Assembly: GCA_900547825.1 (NCBI GenBank) | Contig: URII01000060.1 | Span: 1 to 13,063 of the forward strand | DNA: 13,063 nucleotides | From: an uncultured Porphyromonadaceae bacterium | Lineage (GTDB): Bacteria > Bacteroidota > Bacteroidia > Bacteroidales > Muribaculaceae | Direction: 5' to 3' | Part shown: piece by piece, positions 1-8,310 of the stretch | Position numbering within the stretch: the stretch's first letter is position 1 | Layout: the number at the start of each line of letters is the position of its first letter | Notes under the pieces: model-generated | Told to the model about the DNA's origin: nothing | The model's input: the letters and a program-made list of their open reading frames with translations, nothing else | The model's database searches: none | Translations under genes and position numbers: made by a program

Positions 1-23
1 AACAGCGCTTCGCTTATATCCAT
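1..23 (-). CDS. possible start of a divergent gene (partial, runs off the left edge)
   Basis: On the minus strand an ATG at 23-21 opens a frame reading M-D-I-S-E-A-L to the window edge. A GGAGG lies eight bases ahead of it (complement of CCTCC at 32-36). An alternative ATG at 27-25 reads M-Y-G-Y-K-R-S-A-V. Only seven to nine codons are visible, so no function can be given. The competing reading is the tail of a plus-strand gene: the frame from base 3 ends at TAA 39-41 after twelve codons. No minus-strand TAnnTTTG promoter was found. Weak call. Confidence 0.25.
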
Positions 24-57
24 ACATACAGCCTCCGTTAATTTATCCATTAAAATG

Positions 58-88
58 TTTGCATTTTGCATTTTTTAAATTACCTTTG
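58..88 (+). promoter_or_regulatory. Bacteroidetes-type promoter of the surface-protein gene
   Basis: A -33 element TTTG at 58-61 is followed by 19 bases and a perfect -7 element TACCTTTG (TAnnTTTG) at 81-88. Transcription would start near 95, leaving a leader of roughly 80 bases before the ATG at 173. This promoter overlaps the in-frame TTG at 59, which argues against that codon as the translation start. Confidence 0.7.
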
Positions 89-115
89 TCATCAATAAAT
101 CCAATCCACAGCAAA

Positions 116-159
116 ATGCAATCAAAAGGCCCATTGCATCCGCTTTCTAACACCGGGCC
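116..159 (+). promoter_or_regulatory. possible structured leader (hairpin with loop-to-downstream pairing)
   Basis: Within the predicted leader, ATGCAAT (116-122) and ATTGCAT (133-139) form a perfect 7-bp hairpin around a 10-base loop. The loop contains GGCCC (128-132), which is complementary to GGGCC at 155-159, thirteen bases before the start codon. This would give a pseudoknot-like fold near the ribosome site. No known riboswitch class was recognised; seen by eye only. Confidence 0.3.
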
Positions 160-172
160 CATAGACTTTTGT

Positions 173-3100
173 ATGAACCGATTATTACCACCGCTGCTTT
201 CAGGAGCATTGTTCCTGACTGCATGGCCTTTATCTTACGGTATGACACCATCCGCACAGATTTTAACACACAATTGCACCGAAAAAGTGTCAGAATCAAT
301 CACAGCCCGGCGAAGCGCACCAATGCGAACACCCTCAGCTCCAATCACTCTACCTTATGTGGAAACATTCAACGACGCTTCCGCAGAAAACAACTTCTAT
401 ATAGTGACACTTTCGGGAAACCCATGGAAATACGCAAACGGAGCAATGCGTGTGCAGGCCTCGAATGACCGGGCCATGAACACCTACCTGATTACCGCGC
501 CAATGACATTAAAGGCTGGAAAAACTTATACCTTCACATTCAAAGCCAGATGCCATAATGACTATTACACAGAAAAAATAGCGGCATATATAGGCACGGG
601 GAACACAGAATCAGACATGACCGAGACCATAGTACCGGTAAGCAATATCACAACAACGGAATTCTCTGAGTTTTCAGGCACATTCTCCCCCTCGGCCACA
701 GGCACATTCCATTTCGGAATACGCGGTTGCAGCGACGCCGGATCTTTCTATCTATGGCTCGATGACATACGTATAACCGAAAATGCCGAAGCTACTGCAC
801 CTGAGGCGCCGCAACTCACCGGATTGCCCGACTATAACCGCGAGAAGAAAGCCATGTTCACCATCACGGCACCAACAAAGGATATCGAAGGAAATGCATT
901 GGAATCCATCAGCAAAATTGAACTCCGGCGAGGAAACACCATTGTCAAAACTTTTGAAAATCCGGCACCCGGCAGTGAAATGACATACGAAGACGCACTT
1001 GCAGAGGAGGCCGAAGAGGGATACTATACATATACGGCCATAGCATATGCCGGCAATAAAGCGGGAGCCGAACAGCCCTTGCGACTTTATATGGGTGTAA
1101 ACATCCCCGGACCGGCAACAAACGCAACAGCATACGAAGCCGGCGATTCAGGCTACATAGTGGTAACGTGGGATCCGGCAGAAACCGACATCGACGGATA
1201 TCCGATGAATCCCGCACTCGCACATTATGTGGTCTATTCAAACAACGGAGATCTTGTAGATGAAGACATAACAGGAAATGTATGCGCGGCCCAATACACT
1301 TCACTTACACAACGCTATCTGTTTTTCTGCGTAATGTCAGAAAGCTCAGCAGGCCTCAACGACCAGGACTTCCCCCAAAGCAATTTCGTGTCAATAGGCA
1401 CTCCCTATACACTTCCCTATCAGGAATCGTTTGCTAACGGAAAACTTTCAACAGCCTATGCCATAGAAGGGCGCGGAGATCTCAAACTCACAGAAGCACT
1501 TGAAGGATTTCCCGCCACACCGAGCGATGATGACAACGGAATGCTTACATGGACATCATTGACCGACGAAGCCAAGGCATTGCTTATGGCCGGCAAAATA
1601 AGTGTGCCTGAAAATGCCGCCAATCCCGTGGTCATGTTCCAATACTATAAAGTGTCCGGCTCACAGGACAAAATCATATTATGCACCAATACCGCCCAAT
1701 ACTATATGATTGAAGATTACCAGCCATTGCATGAAATATGTATAGGCGACGGTAACGACGGATGGAACAGGGTAATAGTCCCGATATCCGACCTGAAAGG
1801 TTCCACATTCAAGCCTGCGTTTCTTTTTTCGGCAGCCGGACAAGGGACCACTTTTGCCATTGACGACATAAGGGTTATAGATCTACTTGACAAAAACCTG
1901 AAAATCCGCAGCTCAAAATGCCCACGCAAAGTGTATGCCGGTACGGAAATGGTGCTCAGCGCCGATATAGAAAATTATGGTGCCGAAACGGCCGACAACT
2001 ATACGGTGGAATTATATTGCGGCGACAAACTTGTGAATTCTGTGTCAGGCACTCCATTGGCTTCAGGCGAGCGCACTTTGACAGAAATCAGTTTTATCCC
2101 GCCGGCCACATCGGCAGCACAACTTAATTTCAGCATAAAGGTAAATTTCTCGGGTGACGGTGATCTGACTGACAACACGTCACGGCAATACACTGTTGAC
2201 ATAGCTTCGCTGCCTTATCCCAAAGTTCAATCAGTTGAAGGAACAGCCACTACTGAAAGCATATTGATAACATGGGATCCCATAGACCTGCTTACCGCCA
2301 AGTCGGAACCATATACCGAGGACTTCGAGGATTACACCCCCTTTGAAATCAATAATGCCGGCGACTGGAGCTTTGCCGATGTCGACGGACAAAGAACCTG
2401 GGGTATAAGCGGCATAGACTTTCCCAACGAACAGCTTCCCATGGCATTTATAGTGTTCAACGCCGTAGGATATCACACCACCATGGCCGCACACTCAGGA
2501 GTGCAGTACATGTCGGCAATGTCGGCACGCGGTGGCGTACAAAGCGACGACTGGATGATATCCCCGGCCACTGATACCGCGTCACAGGAAATATCCATGT
2601 GGGTAAGCTCGCAGTCCACAGCCTATGGAAGCGAAAAATTCGAAGTGCTCGCTTCGTCAGGAGGCATAGAGCGAAATGAGTTTACAGTGATCAATTCGTG
2701 CACCGACATACCCCAGAACGACTGGATAAAGCACACAGCCACATTGCCGGAAGGCACACGTCATTTCGCCATCCGTGCCTATGAAACCAACCTCATGTTC
2801 CGGATTGACGACATAACCTACATTCCGGCCTTGCCCGAACTCACATTGCTTGGCTACAACATATACCGCGACAATGACAGGATAAATGAAGCCCTGCTGA
2901 CTTCACCTGAATTCAATGACACGTCAAACGACGGACTGGCACACGTATACAATGTCACAGCAGTTTATGACAAAGGCGAATCCCGGCCCTCCGACAATCT
3001 TAACATAGCATTCTCCGATATGAACTCCATCCCGACAGCAAAAATATCAATATTCTCCATTGACGGAGGAATACGCATATCAGGAGCCGAAGGAGGTTTC

Positions 3101-3226
3101 ACAATCTATTCCGTTTCGGGTAACACAGTGGCTTCCGGAAGCTCATCAGAGGCTACAGTAGCACTGCGCCCCGGCATATACTTAATAACAACTTCCGGCG
3201 GTACAATAAAAACCGCTGTAAGATAA
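173..3226 (+). CDS. exported multidomain choice-of-anchor J / FN3 surface protein with C-terminal sorting-like domain
   Basis: This predicted cell-surface protein has 1017 residues. The ATG at 173 was chosen because a clear signal peptide (MNRLLPPLLSGALFLTAWPL, then SYG) follows it and a promoter lies upstream. The open frame continues further upstream but without a credible start. Domains in order: a jelly-roll choice-of-anchor J-like domain from about residue 61 (PYVETFND...DDIRI); an Ig/FN3-like segment to about 310; an FN3 domain (about 311-400); a second jelly-roll from 415 (PYQESFANG...DDIRVID); a CARDB-like Ig domain (about 575-685); and a third jelly-roll from 713 (PYTEDFEDY...RIDDITY) sitting inside an FN3 fold. 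The C-terminus (about 950-1017) resembles a type IX-type sorting domain (FTIYSVSGNTVASG...LRPGIYLITT). No catalytic motif is visible, so adhesion or glycan/protein binding is likely but unproven. Monocistronic, with its own promoter and terminator. Confidence 0.85.
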   Translation: MNRLLPPLLSGALFLTAWPLSYGMTPSAQILTHNCTEKVSESITARRSAPMRTPSAPITLPYVETFNDASAENNFYIVTLSGNPWKYANGAMRVQASNDRAMNTYLITAPMTLKAGKTYTFTFKARCHNDYYTEKIAAYIGTGNTESDMTETIVPVSNITTTEFSEFSGTFSPSATGTFHFGIRGCSDAGSFYLWLDDIRITENAEATAPEAPQLTGLPDYNREKKAMFTITAPTKDIEGNALESISKIELRRGNTIVKTFENPAPGSEMTYEDALAEEAEEGYYTYTAIAYAGNKAGAEQPLRLYMGVNIPGPATNATAYEAGDSGYIVVTWDPAETDIDGYPMNPALAHYVVYSNNGDLVDEDITGNVCAAQYTSLTQRYLFFCVMSESSAGLNDQDFPQSNFVSIGTPYTLPYQESFANGKLSTAYAIEGRGDLKLTEALEGFPATPSDDDNGMLTWTSLTDEAKALLMAGKISVPENAANPVVMFQYYKVSGSQDKIILCTNTAQYYMIEDYQPLHEICIGDGNDGWNRVIVPISDLKGSTFKPAFLFSAAGQGTTFAIDDIRVIDLLDKNLKIRSSKCPRKVYAGTEMVLSADIENYGAETADNYTVELYCGDKLVNSVSGTPLASGERTLTEISFIPPATSAAQLNFSIKVNFSGDGDLTDNTSRQYTVDIASLPYPKVQSVEGTATTESILITWDPIDLLTAKSEPYTEDFEDYTPFEINNAGDWSFADVDGQRTWGISGIDFPNEQLPMAFIVFNAVGYHTTMAAHSGVQYMSAMSARGGVQSDDWMISPATDTASQEISMWVSSQSTAYGSEKFEVLASSGGIERNEFTVINSCTDIPQNDWIKHTATLPEGTRHFAIRAYETNLMFRIDDITYIPALPELTLLGYNIYRDNDRINEALLTSPEFNDTSNDGLAHVYNVTAVYDKGESRPSDNLNIAFSDMNSIPTAKISIFSIDGGIRISGAEGGFTIYSVSGNTVASGSSSEATVALRPGIYLITTSGGTIKTAVR

Positions 3227-3249
3227 ACATCTCTGACGGTCCTTATTAC

Positions 3250-3288
3250 AAGTAGACTCGGCCCAAAGCCGGGTCTGCTTTATTTTTT
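3250..3288 (+). terminator. Rho-independent terminator of the surface-protein gene
   Basis: A 13-bp stem, 3250-3262 with 3268-3280, contains two G-T pairs and closes a five-base loop (CCAAA). It is followed by TATTTTTT (3281-3288). It lies 24 bases after the stop codon. Confidence 0.9.
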
Positions 3289-3315
3289 GCATTTTTTATT
3301 TCTGTTTGAACTTTG
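3286..3315 (+). promoter_or_regulatory. probable promoter of the OmpA-family gene
   Basis: TTTG at 3286-3289, then 18 bases, then GAACTTTG at 3308-3315, which matches TAnnTTTG except at the first base. The -33 element lies in the T-tract of the upstream terminator. A weaker alternative is TTTG 3312-3315, 20 bases, then TAGGTATA 3336-3343. The leader would be about 35-55 bases. Confidence 0.5.
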
Positions 3316-3375
3316 ATGGCGTGCATCTGTTATAGTAGGTATAAAAAACATACGTTTCATTAAAAATTAGAGAGC

Positions 3376-4590
3376 ATGAAAAAGAGAAGAATCATTACAG
3401 CTGCCGCATGTGCCACAATGTTGGCCGGTTCCGGCACAATGCTTGCACAAAACACGGAAACCGTAGTAGTGGAAGAAACCACAGTTGAAACGGTAAGCAC
3501 CGTAGACTGCAAGACCCATTATTCAAGTTCATGGCGTGACAACTGGTTCATTCAGTTAGGCGCAGGTATCAATGTACCTCTGGTAGAAAAATCACTCCCG
3601 AACGGCAATGCAAAAAACCATATCACAGCCGACTATAATCTGGGCGTGGGTAAATGGATGACTCCATACTTAGGCTGGCGACTCAGTGCCAATTACGGAT
3701 CCCTCCACTGGGACAACCAGAATTTCTCAAAAGCCAAATATGCGAACCTCAACTTTGACCTCATGTGGGATATGTTCAATTCCATCGGCGGGGTCAACAC
3801 AAAACGTGTATTCTCCATCATACCGTTCGTAGGACTCGGCGGCACATATGCGTGGGACTTCAAGAGCGCCGGATCAAACGTTATAGCCAATAACGGCAAA
3901 GTGCGCCACAATTCCTGGACACTTCCTGTGTCGGCAGGTCTACAGCTCCGTTTCCGCATGTGCAAATATGCCGACTTCTTCGTTGAAGGACGCGCGCAGT
4001 TCTACGGTGACAACTTCAACAATTGCGTCTACGGACGTCCCGTCGACATCAATATCGCAGCCATCGGCGGTTTCACTTTCTATCTCGGAGGTGTAAACTT
4101 CGAAAGCTACAATCCTTGCGACAACCTTGCCAAGATCGCTGCCCTCAATGACCAGGTAAATGAAATGCGCGGTGCCCTCGCTGCCACTTCCGCCGCCCTC
4201 GCAGCAGCCGAAGCCCAGCTCCCGTGCCCCGAAGTGAAAGCTATTCCCGTACAGCAGGAAGCAACCCCGCTGCTTTCCACCGTCCGCTTCACCATCAACT
4301 CAGCCGATATCACTCCGGAAGAAGAAGTCAACGTATACAATGTGGCTGAATGGCTCAAAGCCAACCCGAACACCGCAATAGTGGTACGTGGCTACGCCGA
4401 CAAGGACACAGGTACCGAGACTTACAACATGGAGCTGTCAAAACGCCGCGCACAGGCTGTAGCCGACATGCTTACAAACCGCTACGGAATCAGCTCATCG
4501 CGCCTCACTATCGATGCGGAAGGATCAGCATCACAGGTTTATCCTGAAAATGACTGGAACCGCATAGTGATCTTTGCAACTCCCCAGTAA
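3376..4590 (+). CDS. OmpA-family outer-membrane beta-barrel protein with peptidoglycan-binding domain
   Basis: A 404-residue envelope protein that should anchor the outer membrane to peptidoglycan. The signal peptide MKKRRIITAAACATMLAGSG...MLA is followed by QNTE, with cleavage near residue 24. An N-terminal beta-barrel of about residues 50-245 has alternating aromatic strands and repeated 'GINVPL', 'LGVGKWM' and 'GGFTFYLGG' patterns. A short Ala-rich, heptad-like linker (about 250-282) leads to the OmpA-like domain (about 299-404). In that domain Asp342 (GYADKD) and Arg358 (LSKRRAQAVADML) align with the two diaminopimelate-binding residues of the E. coli OmpA domain, and the terminal NRIVIF matches the usual NRRVEI strand. 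It stands alone between two terminators. Such proteins are usually abundant; pore or adhesion roles cannot be told from sequence. Confidence 0.92.
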   Translation: MKKRRIITAAACATMLAGSGTMLAQNTETVVVEETTVETVSTVDCKTHYSSSWRDNWFIQLGAGINVPLVEKSLPNGNAKNHITADYNLGVGKWMTPYLGWRLSANYGSLHWDNQNFSKAKYANLNFDLMWDMFNSIGGVNTKRVFSIIPFVGLGGTYAWDFKSAGSNVIANNGKVRHNSWTLPVSAGLQLRFRMCKYADFFVEGRAQFYGDNFNNCVYGRPVDINIAAIGGFTFYLGGVNFESYNPCDNLAKIAALNDQVNEMRGALAATSAALAAAEAQLPCPEVKAIPVQQEATPLLSTVRFTINSADITPEEEVNVYNVAEWLKANPNTAIVVRGYADKDTGTETYNMELSKRRAQAVADMLTNRYGISSSRLTIDAEGSASQVYPENDWNRIVIFATPQ

Positions 4591-4628
4591 ATACAACAGA
4601 AAAACTATAACGCGGAATAATCATCCGG

Positions 4629-4662
4629 GCCCCCGCCTCATTCACTCCTGGCGGGGGCTTTT
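4629..4662 (+). terminator. strong Rho-independent terminator after the OmpA-family gene
   Basis: A perfect 9-bp GC-only stem, GCCCCCGCC (4629-4637) with GGCGGGGGC (4650-4658), closes a 12-base loop and is followed by TTTT. It starts 38 bases after the stop codon. Confidence 0.9.
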
Positions 4663-4698
4663 CATACCCCGATATCCACGCCTGGACATAATTTCAGG

Positions 4699-4730
4699 CT
4701 TGCAGATTAGCCACAGTTTGACTAACTTTG
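4699..4730 (+). promoter_or_regulatory. Bacteroidetes-type promoter of the six-gene run
   Basis: A perfect -7 element TAACTTTG at 4723-4730 is preceded, after 20 bases, by CTTG (4699-4702), one mismatch from the -33 TTTG. The start would lie near 4737, giving a very short leader before the ATG at 4753. It is the only convincing promoter seen before mgtE ends. Confidence 0.65.
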
Positions 4731-4752
4731 TAAAATCACAAAATACACGACA

Positions 4753-5391
4753 ATGCGTTTATTAAAAATCATAGCCGCCACAATAATCTTATACACCCTG
4801 ATCCCGCTTCATGCCCATGCGTTGAGCGCGATAGGTGTGTTTACCTCAGCTCCGGCCAATATTTTCCCATTACTCGACAGGAATGCCCGGCTTGACATGT
4901 ACGATTATTTCAAAGGAGGATTCGACACCCCCACTGCAAACACACTTAAAGGAGAATCACGCATAACGGCCCTTACGCCAATGTCGGTCAAAATCAATAT
5001 GACCCCATCCTCCGAATGTGAGATCGTGCTGCTTCCCACAACGCCCGGAGATACTATATTGGCAGTGATAAACACCATTCTGACACCCGTCCCCGACAGC
5101 CACATAACTTTCTATGACAGGGATTGGAACGAACTTCCCGCAAAGAAAATAATATCGCAGCCTGCTCTCAAGGACTGGCTGAACCAAAGTGGCAAAAAAA
5201 ATATAGCCACCGTAACCTCTATGATCCCGTTCATACTGACAAGCTACAGCTACGACCCTGATAAACAAACCCTCACAATGACTGACAACACGGGAAAATT
5301 TCTGTCGGAGGACGTTTATACCCTTGTCAAACCCTATCTGCTGAACGAAATAACTTACTTGTGGACCGGGAAAAAATTCAACCGACAATGA
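4753..5391 (+). CDS. exported DUF3256 family protein
   Basis: A 212-residue protein of the Bacteroidales-restricted DUF3256 family, whose function is unknown. The signal peptide spans about residues 1-23 (MRLLKIIAATIILYTLIPLHA, then HA), so it probably acts in the periplasm or is lipid-free and secreted; no lipobox Cys is present. Family-like features are the start of the mature chain (IGVFTSAPANIFPLLDRNARLDMYDY, abbreviated here as the 'PLLDRNARLDMYDYF' block), a Lys-Gly-containing beta segment and the C-terminal YLWTGKKF. The length is normal for the family. It is first in the run, and its stop overlaps the xseA start as ATGA. Recognition is by memory of the family pattern, without a search. 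Confidence 0.8.
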   Translation: MRLLKIIAATIILYTLIPLHAHALSAIGVFTSAPANIFPLLDRNARLDMYDYFKGGFDTPTANTLKGESRITALTPMSVKINMTPSSECEIVLLPTTPGDTILAVINTILTPVPDSHITFYDRDWNELPAKKIISQPALKDWLNQSGKKNIATVTSMIPFILTSYSYDPDKQTLTMTDNTGKFLSEDVYTLVKPYLLNEITYLWTGKKFNRQ

Positions 5392-6707
5392 CCGGAGCAT
5401 CACATAGGACAATGACTCTGATAGAGCTCAACAGGCTCATAGCATCGCTTGTGGCATGCAATGCCACGCAATGCGTGTGGGTTACCGCCGAGCTGTCCGA
5501 CGTAGCGGTGAGAGGAGGCCACTGCTATATGGAACTCATTCAGAAAGATGACACCGGCAATACCATAATAGCCAAAGCCCGCGGAATAATCTGGGCCAAT
5601 AGATTCAGCTACATTGCCGCTGAATTCATGGCAGCTACAGGCCAACGCTTCGCCACGGGGCTTAAAGTAATGGTAAGGGTATCGGCCAATTTCCATCCCG
5701 TGTTCGGCTTGTCGCTTGTAATTGATGCTGTAAATCCGGATTACACAATGGGTGACCTTATGCGGAAACGCCAGGAGATTCTGCGCAGGCTTGAGGCAGA
5801 AGGGATACTCAACGACAACCGTAATCTCACATGGGCCGCCATACCCAACCGCATTGCTATAATCTCCGCTCCGGGGGCAGCCGGTTACGGAGATTTCATC
5901 AACCAGCTATATAACAACCCCCTACGCCTCAGATTCAAGGTAAAACTGTTTGAAGCCATAATGCAGGGGGAAAATGCACCGGCCTCGATCATAAATGCCT
6001 TGGAAAGGATCGTTATGGATCCGGAAGAATGGGACGGAGTAGTGATAATACGCGGAGGAGGAGCCACAAGCGACCTTGCATGTTTTGACAATTATGACAT
6101 TGCCGCCAACATTGCCCAGTTTCCTCTACCCGTGATAATAGGCATAGGGCATGAACGTGACATCACTGTGCTTGATTATGTAGCCAACATGCGCGTGAAA
6201 ACCCCCACAGCCACAGCAGAATGGTTTATTGCCCGAGGTAACGACGCACTTGACCGCCTGACAGAGATTGCTGTGACCATACACAGGGTTGCAAGCGAAA
6301 AGATAGCTGCATCAGGTCAGCAATTAGCATATTCCGCAAGCATGCTTTCCATTTTGCCCCTAAGACAGATCGAACGCTCCCGCCAAACGCTGACACGCCA
6401 TGGAATAGGTTTATCACAACTGTCATCCACCCGGCTTGCTCCCGAATTGGGACGGTTACAGAAGCTACAGAATATGATCGGAAGCTGCACGTCGTTTACA
6501 ATGCGACGCCACTCTGACACACTTGATTCATACCGTAAGCTGCTTGATGTGCTCTCACCACAGGCCACCCTTGAACGGGGTTACTCCATCACCATGGCAA
6601 ACGGACGCGCTGTCCGCGATCCGGCCTCCGTACCTCCCGGAAGTACCATAACCACCATCCTGGCCAAAGGCAAGATAACATCTGCGGTCACCGACGCCCA
6701 CAATTAA
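5388..6707 (+). CDS. xseA: exodeoxyribonuclease VII large subunit
   Basis: The catalytic large subunit of exonuclease VII, which together with XseB degrades single-stranded DNA from either end and acts in mismatch repair and recombination in the cytoplasm. With the ATG at 5388 it has 439 residues. An N-terminal OB-fold (about 1-110: WVTAELSDV...GGHCYMELIQKD) precedes the catalytic core, which holds GYGDF (166-170), the VVIIRGGGATSDL block and GIGHERD (252-258) followed by VKTPTATAEW. A helical region and a C-terminal LERGYSI segment follow. The start at 5388 overlaps the DUF3256 stop (ATGA). A second ATG at 5412, after AGGAC, fits homologue length nearly as well, so the first eight residues are uncertain. 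XseB follows after 23 bases, as expected for a two-subunit enzyme. Confidence 0.95.
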   Translation: MTGASHRTMTLIELNRLIASLVACNATQCVWVTAELSDVAVRGGHCYMELIQKDDTGNTIIAKARGIIWANRFSYIAAEFMAATGQRFATGLKVMVRVSANFHPVFGLSLVIDAVNPDYTMGDLMRKRQEILRRLEAEGILNDNRNLTWAAIPNRIAIISAPGAAGYGDFINQLYNNPLRLRFKVKLFEAIMQGENAPASIINALERIVMDPEEWDGVVIIRGGGATSDLACFDNYDIAANIAQFPLPVIIGIGHERDITVLDYVANMRVKTPTATAEWFIARGNDALDRLTEIAVTIHRVASEKIAASGQQLAYSASMLSILPLRQIERSRQTLTRHGIGLSQLSSTRLAPELGRLQKLQNMIGSCTSFTMRRHSDTLDSYRKLLDVLSPQATLERGYSITMANGRAVRDPASVPPGSTITTILAKGKITSAVTDAHN

Positions 6708-6730
6708 TTATTTATAAACCGAATTCAACA

Positions 6731-6949
6731 ATGGAAGATACTTACACTGTTCCCGTAAAGGATATGAGTTATAACGATGCAGTAGGCCAATTGGAAAATA
6801 TACTGCGCACAATGCAAAGCGACAAATGCGACATAGACCGGCTCACAGCCTACACACGCCGTGCAATAGAACTGCTTGACGAATGCCGCCGACGCCTCAC
6901 CGCCACAGATGAGGAATTACAAACCATTCTCTCTACCCTACAACAATGA
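6731..6949 (+). CDS. xseB: exodeoxyribonuclease VII small subunit
   Basis: A 72-residue helical protein matching XseB in size and pattern: SYNDAVGQLENILRTMQSDK, then the Asp-Ile-Asp-Arg-Leu turn, then a second helix RAIELLDECRRRLTATDEEL. Several copies of XseB bind the helical arm of one XseA. The XseA neighbour directly upstream makes the call secure. The stop TGA shares bases with the next gene's ATG (ATGA at 6946-6949), so translation of the hydrolase is probably coupled. The N-terminal eight or so residues (MEDTYTVP) look unconserved. Confidence 0.93.
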   Translation: MEDTYTVPVKDMSYNDAVGQLENILRTMQSDKCDIDRLTAYTRRAIELLDECRRRLTATDEELQTILSTLQQ

Positions 6950-8310
6950 TACGACGATTTTCCATATTATCCGCGATTGTCGGTATGGCTATGAATGCCT
7001 ACCCCATCTCTCCGTTTGACGGATGGTGGAAAGGCGAACTGCAACAGGTGGGACTTCCATTGGTAATGAATATAACCGGAGAAAACGACAGTACCCGGAT
7101 CTCCATGTATTCTCCTGCACAAAGTCTTGAGCCGATACCAAGCGAACGCATAACAGTAGCTGACGACACACTGATTGTGGACTTTCCGGTACTCACAGCC
7201 AACTTCATAGGCTCACTGAACTCCGACAGGTCAAAAATAGAAGGGATATTCACACAACTCGGTAATAGCTTCACCCTTATAATGGAGCGCAGTGACAGCA
7301 CGGCCATACAACCGAAACGTCCGCAAACACCACAGCCACCTTTCCCCTACACTACCCGTGAAATAAATTTCCGCAACGGAGACATCAAACTCCACGGCAC
7401 TCTGACATTACCAGCAGGTAGCCAGAAAAATCTTCCGTTAGCCGTAATGATCACCGGCTCCGGCACACAAAACCGCGACGAAGAGATAGCCTATCACAAA
7501 CCCTTTGCAGTAATAGCAGATGCATTGGCAAGAAACGGCATAGCTACATTCCGTTACGACGACCGGTACTATAACACTCCGGAAAATACATCTTCCACGG
7601 CAACCACCCTGGATTTTGCGGATGACGCCATGGCCGCACTCCGGGCCATGTCAGCTTTACCGGAAACGGACAGCCGTAAAATCGGTTTCATAGGACATAG
7701 CGAAGGCGGTCTTATAGCAATGATGAACGCAGCTGAACACCCTGACAGCGTGGCATTCGTAATTTCCATCGCAGGCCCGGCATATAATGGGGTCGACCTT
7801 ATGACCGACCAGAACAGTCTTATAAGCTCTGCCTCCGGAATGCCTCTTACACAGCAGGAACTGAACCTGCTGAAGGAAATATTTAAAGTGACCGCCTCTA
7901 CCCTCTCCGCTGCCGAGGCTAAAGAAACCATCGAACTTATGGTTATGACAAGCGGATCTTCCAAAATATCCGGCAATATGCCCTCGCAGCTTACCGCAAT
8001 CCTGTCACCTTGGTACCGTGAATGGCTCCGCACCGATCCGGCCAAATATCTCTCAAAGATAAAATGCGACGTAATGTCAATATCCGGAGCGATGGATCTT
8101 CAGGTTCCGGCCGTTAAAAACCAAAAAGAACTGTCAACCCATATTCCGGACGCCACAATAAAAACTTATCCGGGACTCAGCCATCTTATGCAGCCCGTAA
8201 GGACACCGTTGGAGGGCTTGAATCCAGCCATGATAGAAACAACAATCTCGCCCGAAGTGTTAGCAGATATCACAGAGTATCTGAAACATATTTTAAACTT
8301 GCAGCCATGA
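6946..8310 (+). CDS. exported alpha/beta hydrolase (serine esterase/peptidase-like)
   Basis: A 454-residue serine hydrolase. A short signal peptide (MIRRFSILSAIVGMAMNAYP) suggests a periplasmic site. Residues of about 24-120 form a beta-rich, lipocalin-like N-terminal region (FDGWWKGEL...IEGIFTQLGNSFTLIMER) often fused to this kind of hydrolase. The alpha/beta hydrolase core follows from about 140. The oxyanion region is MITGSGTQNRDE, the nucleophile Ser252 is in GHSEGG, Asp384 is in SGAMDLQVP and His413 is in GLSHLMQP, so the triad is complete. Relatives (COG1073 type) hydrolyse small esters or acyl groups; the substrate is not readable here. It overlaps both neighbours by ATGA, yet shows no functional link to exonuclease VII or RsmA, so it is probably carried along in the transcript. 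Confidence 0.85.
   Translation: MIRRFSILSAIVGMAMNAYPISPFDGWWKGELQQVGLPLVMNITGENDSTRISMYSPAQSLEPIPSERITVADDTLIVDFPVLTANFIGSLNSDRSKIEGIFTQLGNSFTLIMERSDSTAIQPKRPQTPQPPFPYTTREINFRNGDIKLHGTLTLPAGSQKNLPLAVMITGSGTQNRDEEIAYHKPFAVIADALARNGIATFRYDDRYYNTPENTSSTATTLDFADDAMAALRAMSALPETDSRKIGFIGHSEGGLIAMMNAAEHPDSVAFVISIAGPAYNGVDLMTDQNSLISSASGMPLTQQELNLLKEIFKVTASTLSAAEAKETIELMVMTSGSSKISGNMPSQLTAILSPWYREWLRTDPAKYLSKIKCDVMSISGAMDLQVPAVKNQKELSTHIPDATIKTYPGLSHLMQPVRTPLEGLNPAMIETTISPEVLADITEYLKHILNLQP

Noticed and set aside
59..172. In-frame N-terminal extension of the surface protein from TTG 59 (and the frame open to the left edge)
   Set aside because: It overlaps a near-perfect promoter, the added residues look non-coding, and a textbook signal peptide begins exactly at the ATG at 173.
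4957..5412. 151-codon minus-strand frame opposite the DUF3256 gene
   Set aside because: It lies wholly opposite a convincing gene, has no recognisable domain and no start context; a codon-bias shadow.
7569..8045. 158-codon minus-strand frame inside the alpha/beta hydrolase
   Set aside because: Ser/Arg-rich translation typical of an antisense shadow; the opposite strand carries a complete catalytic triad.
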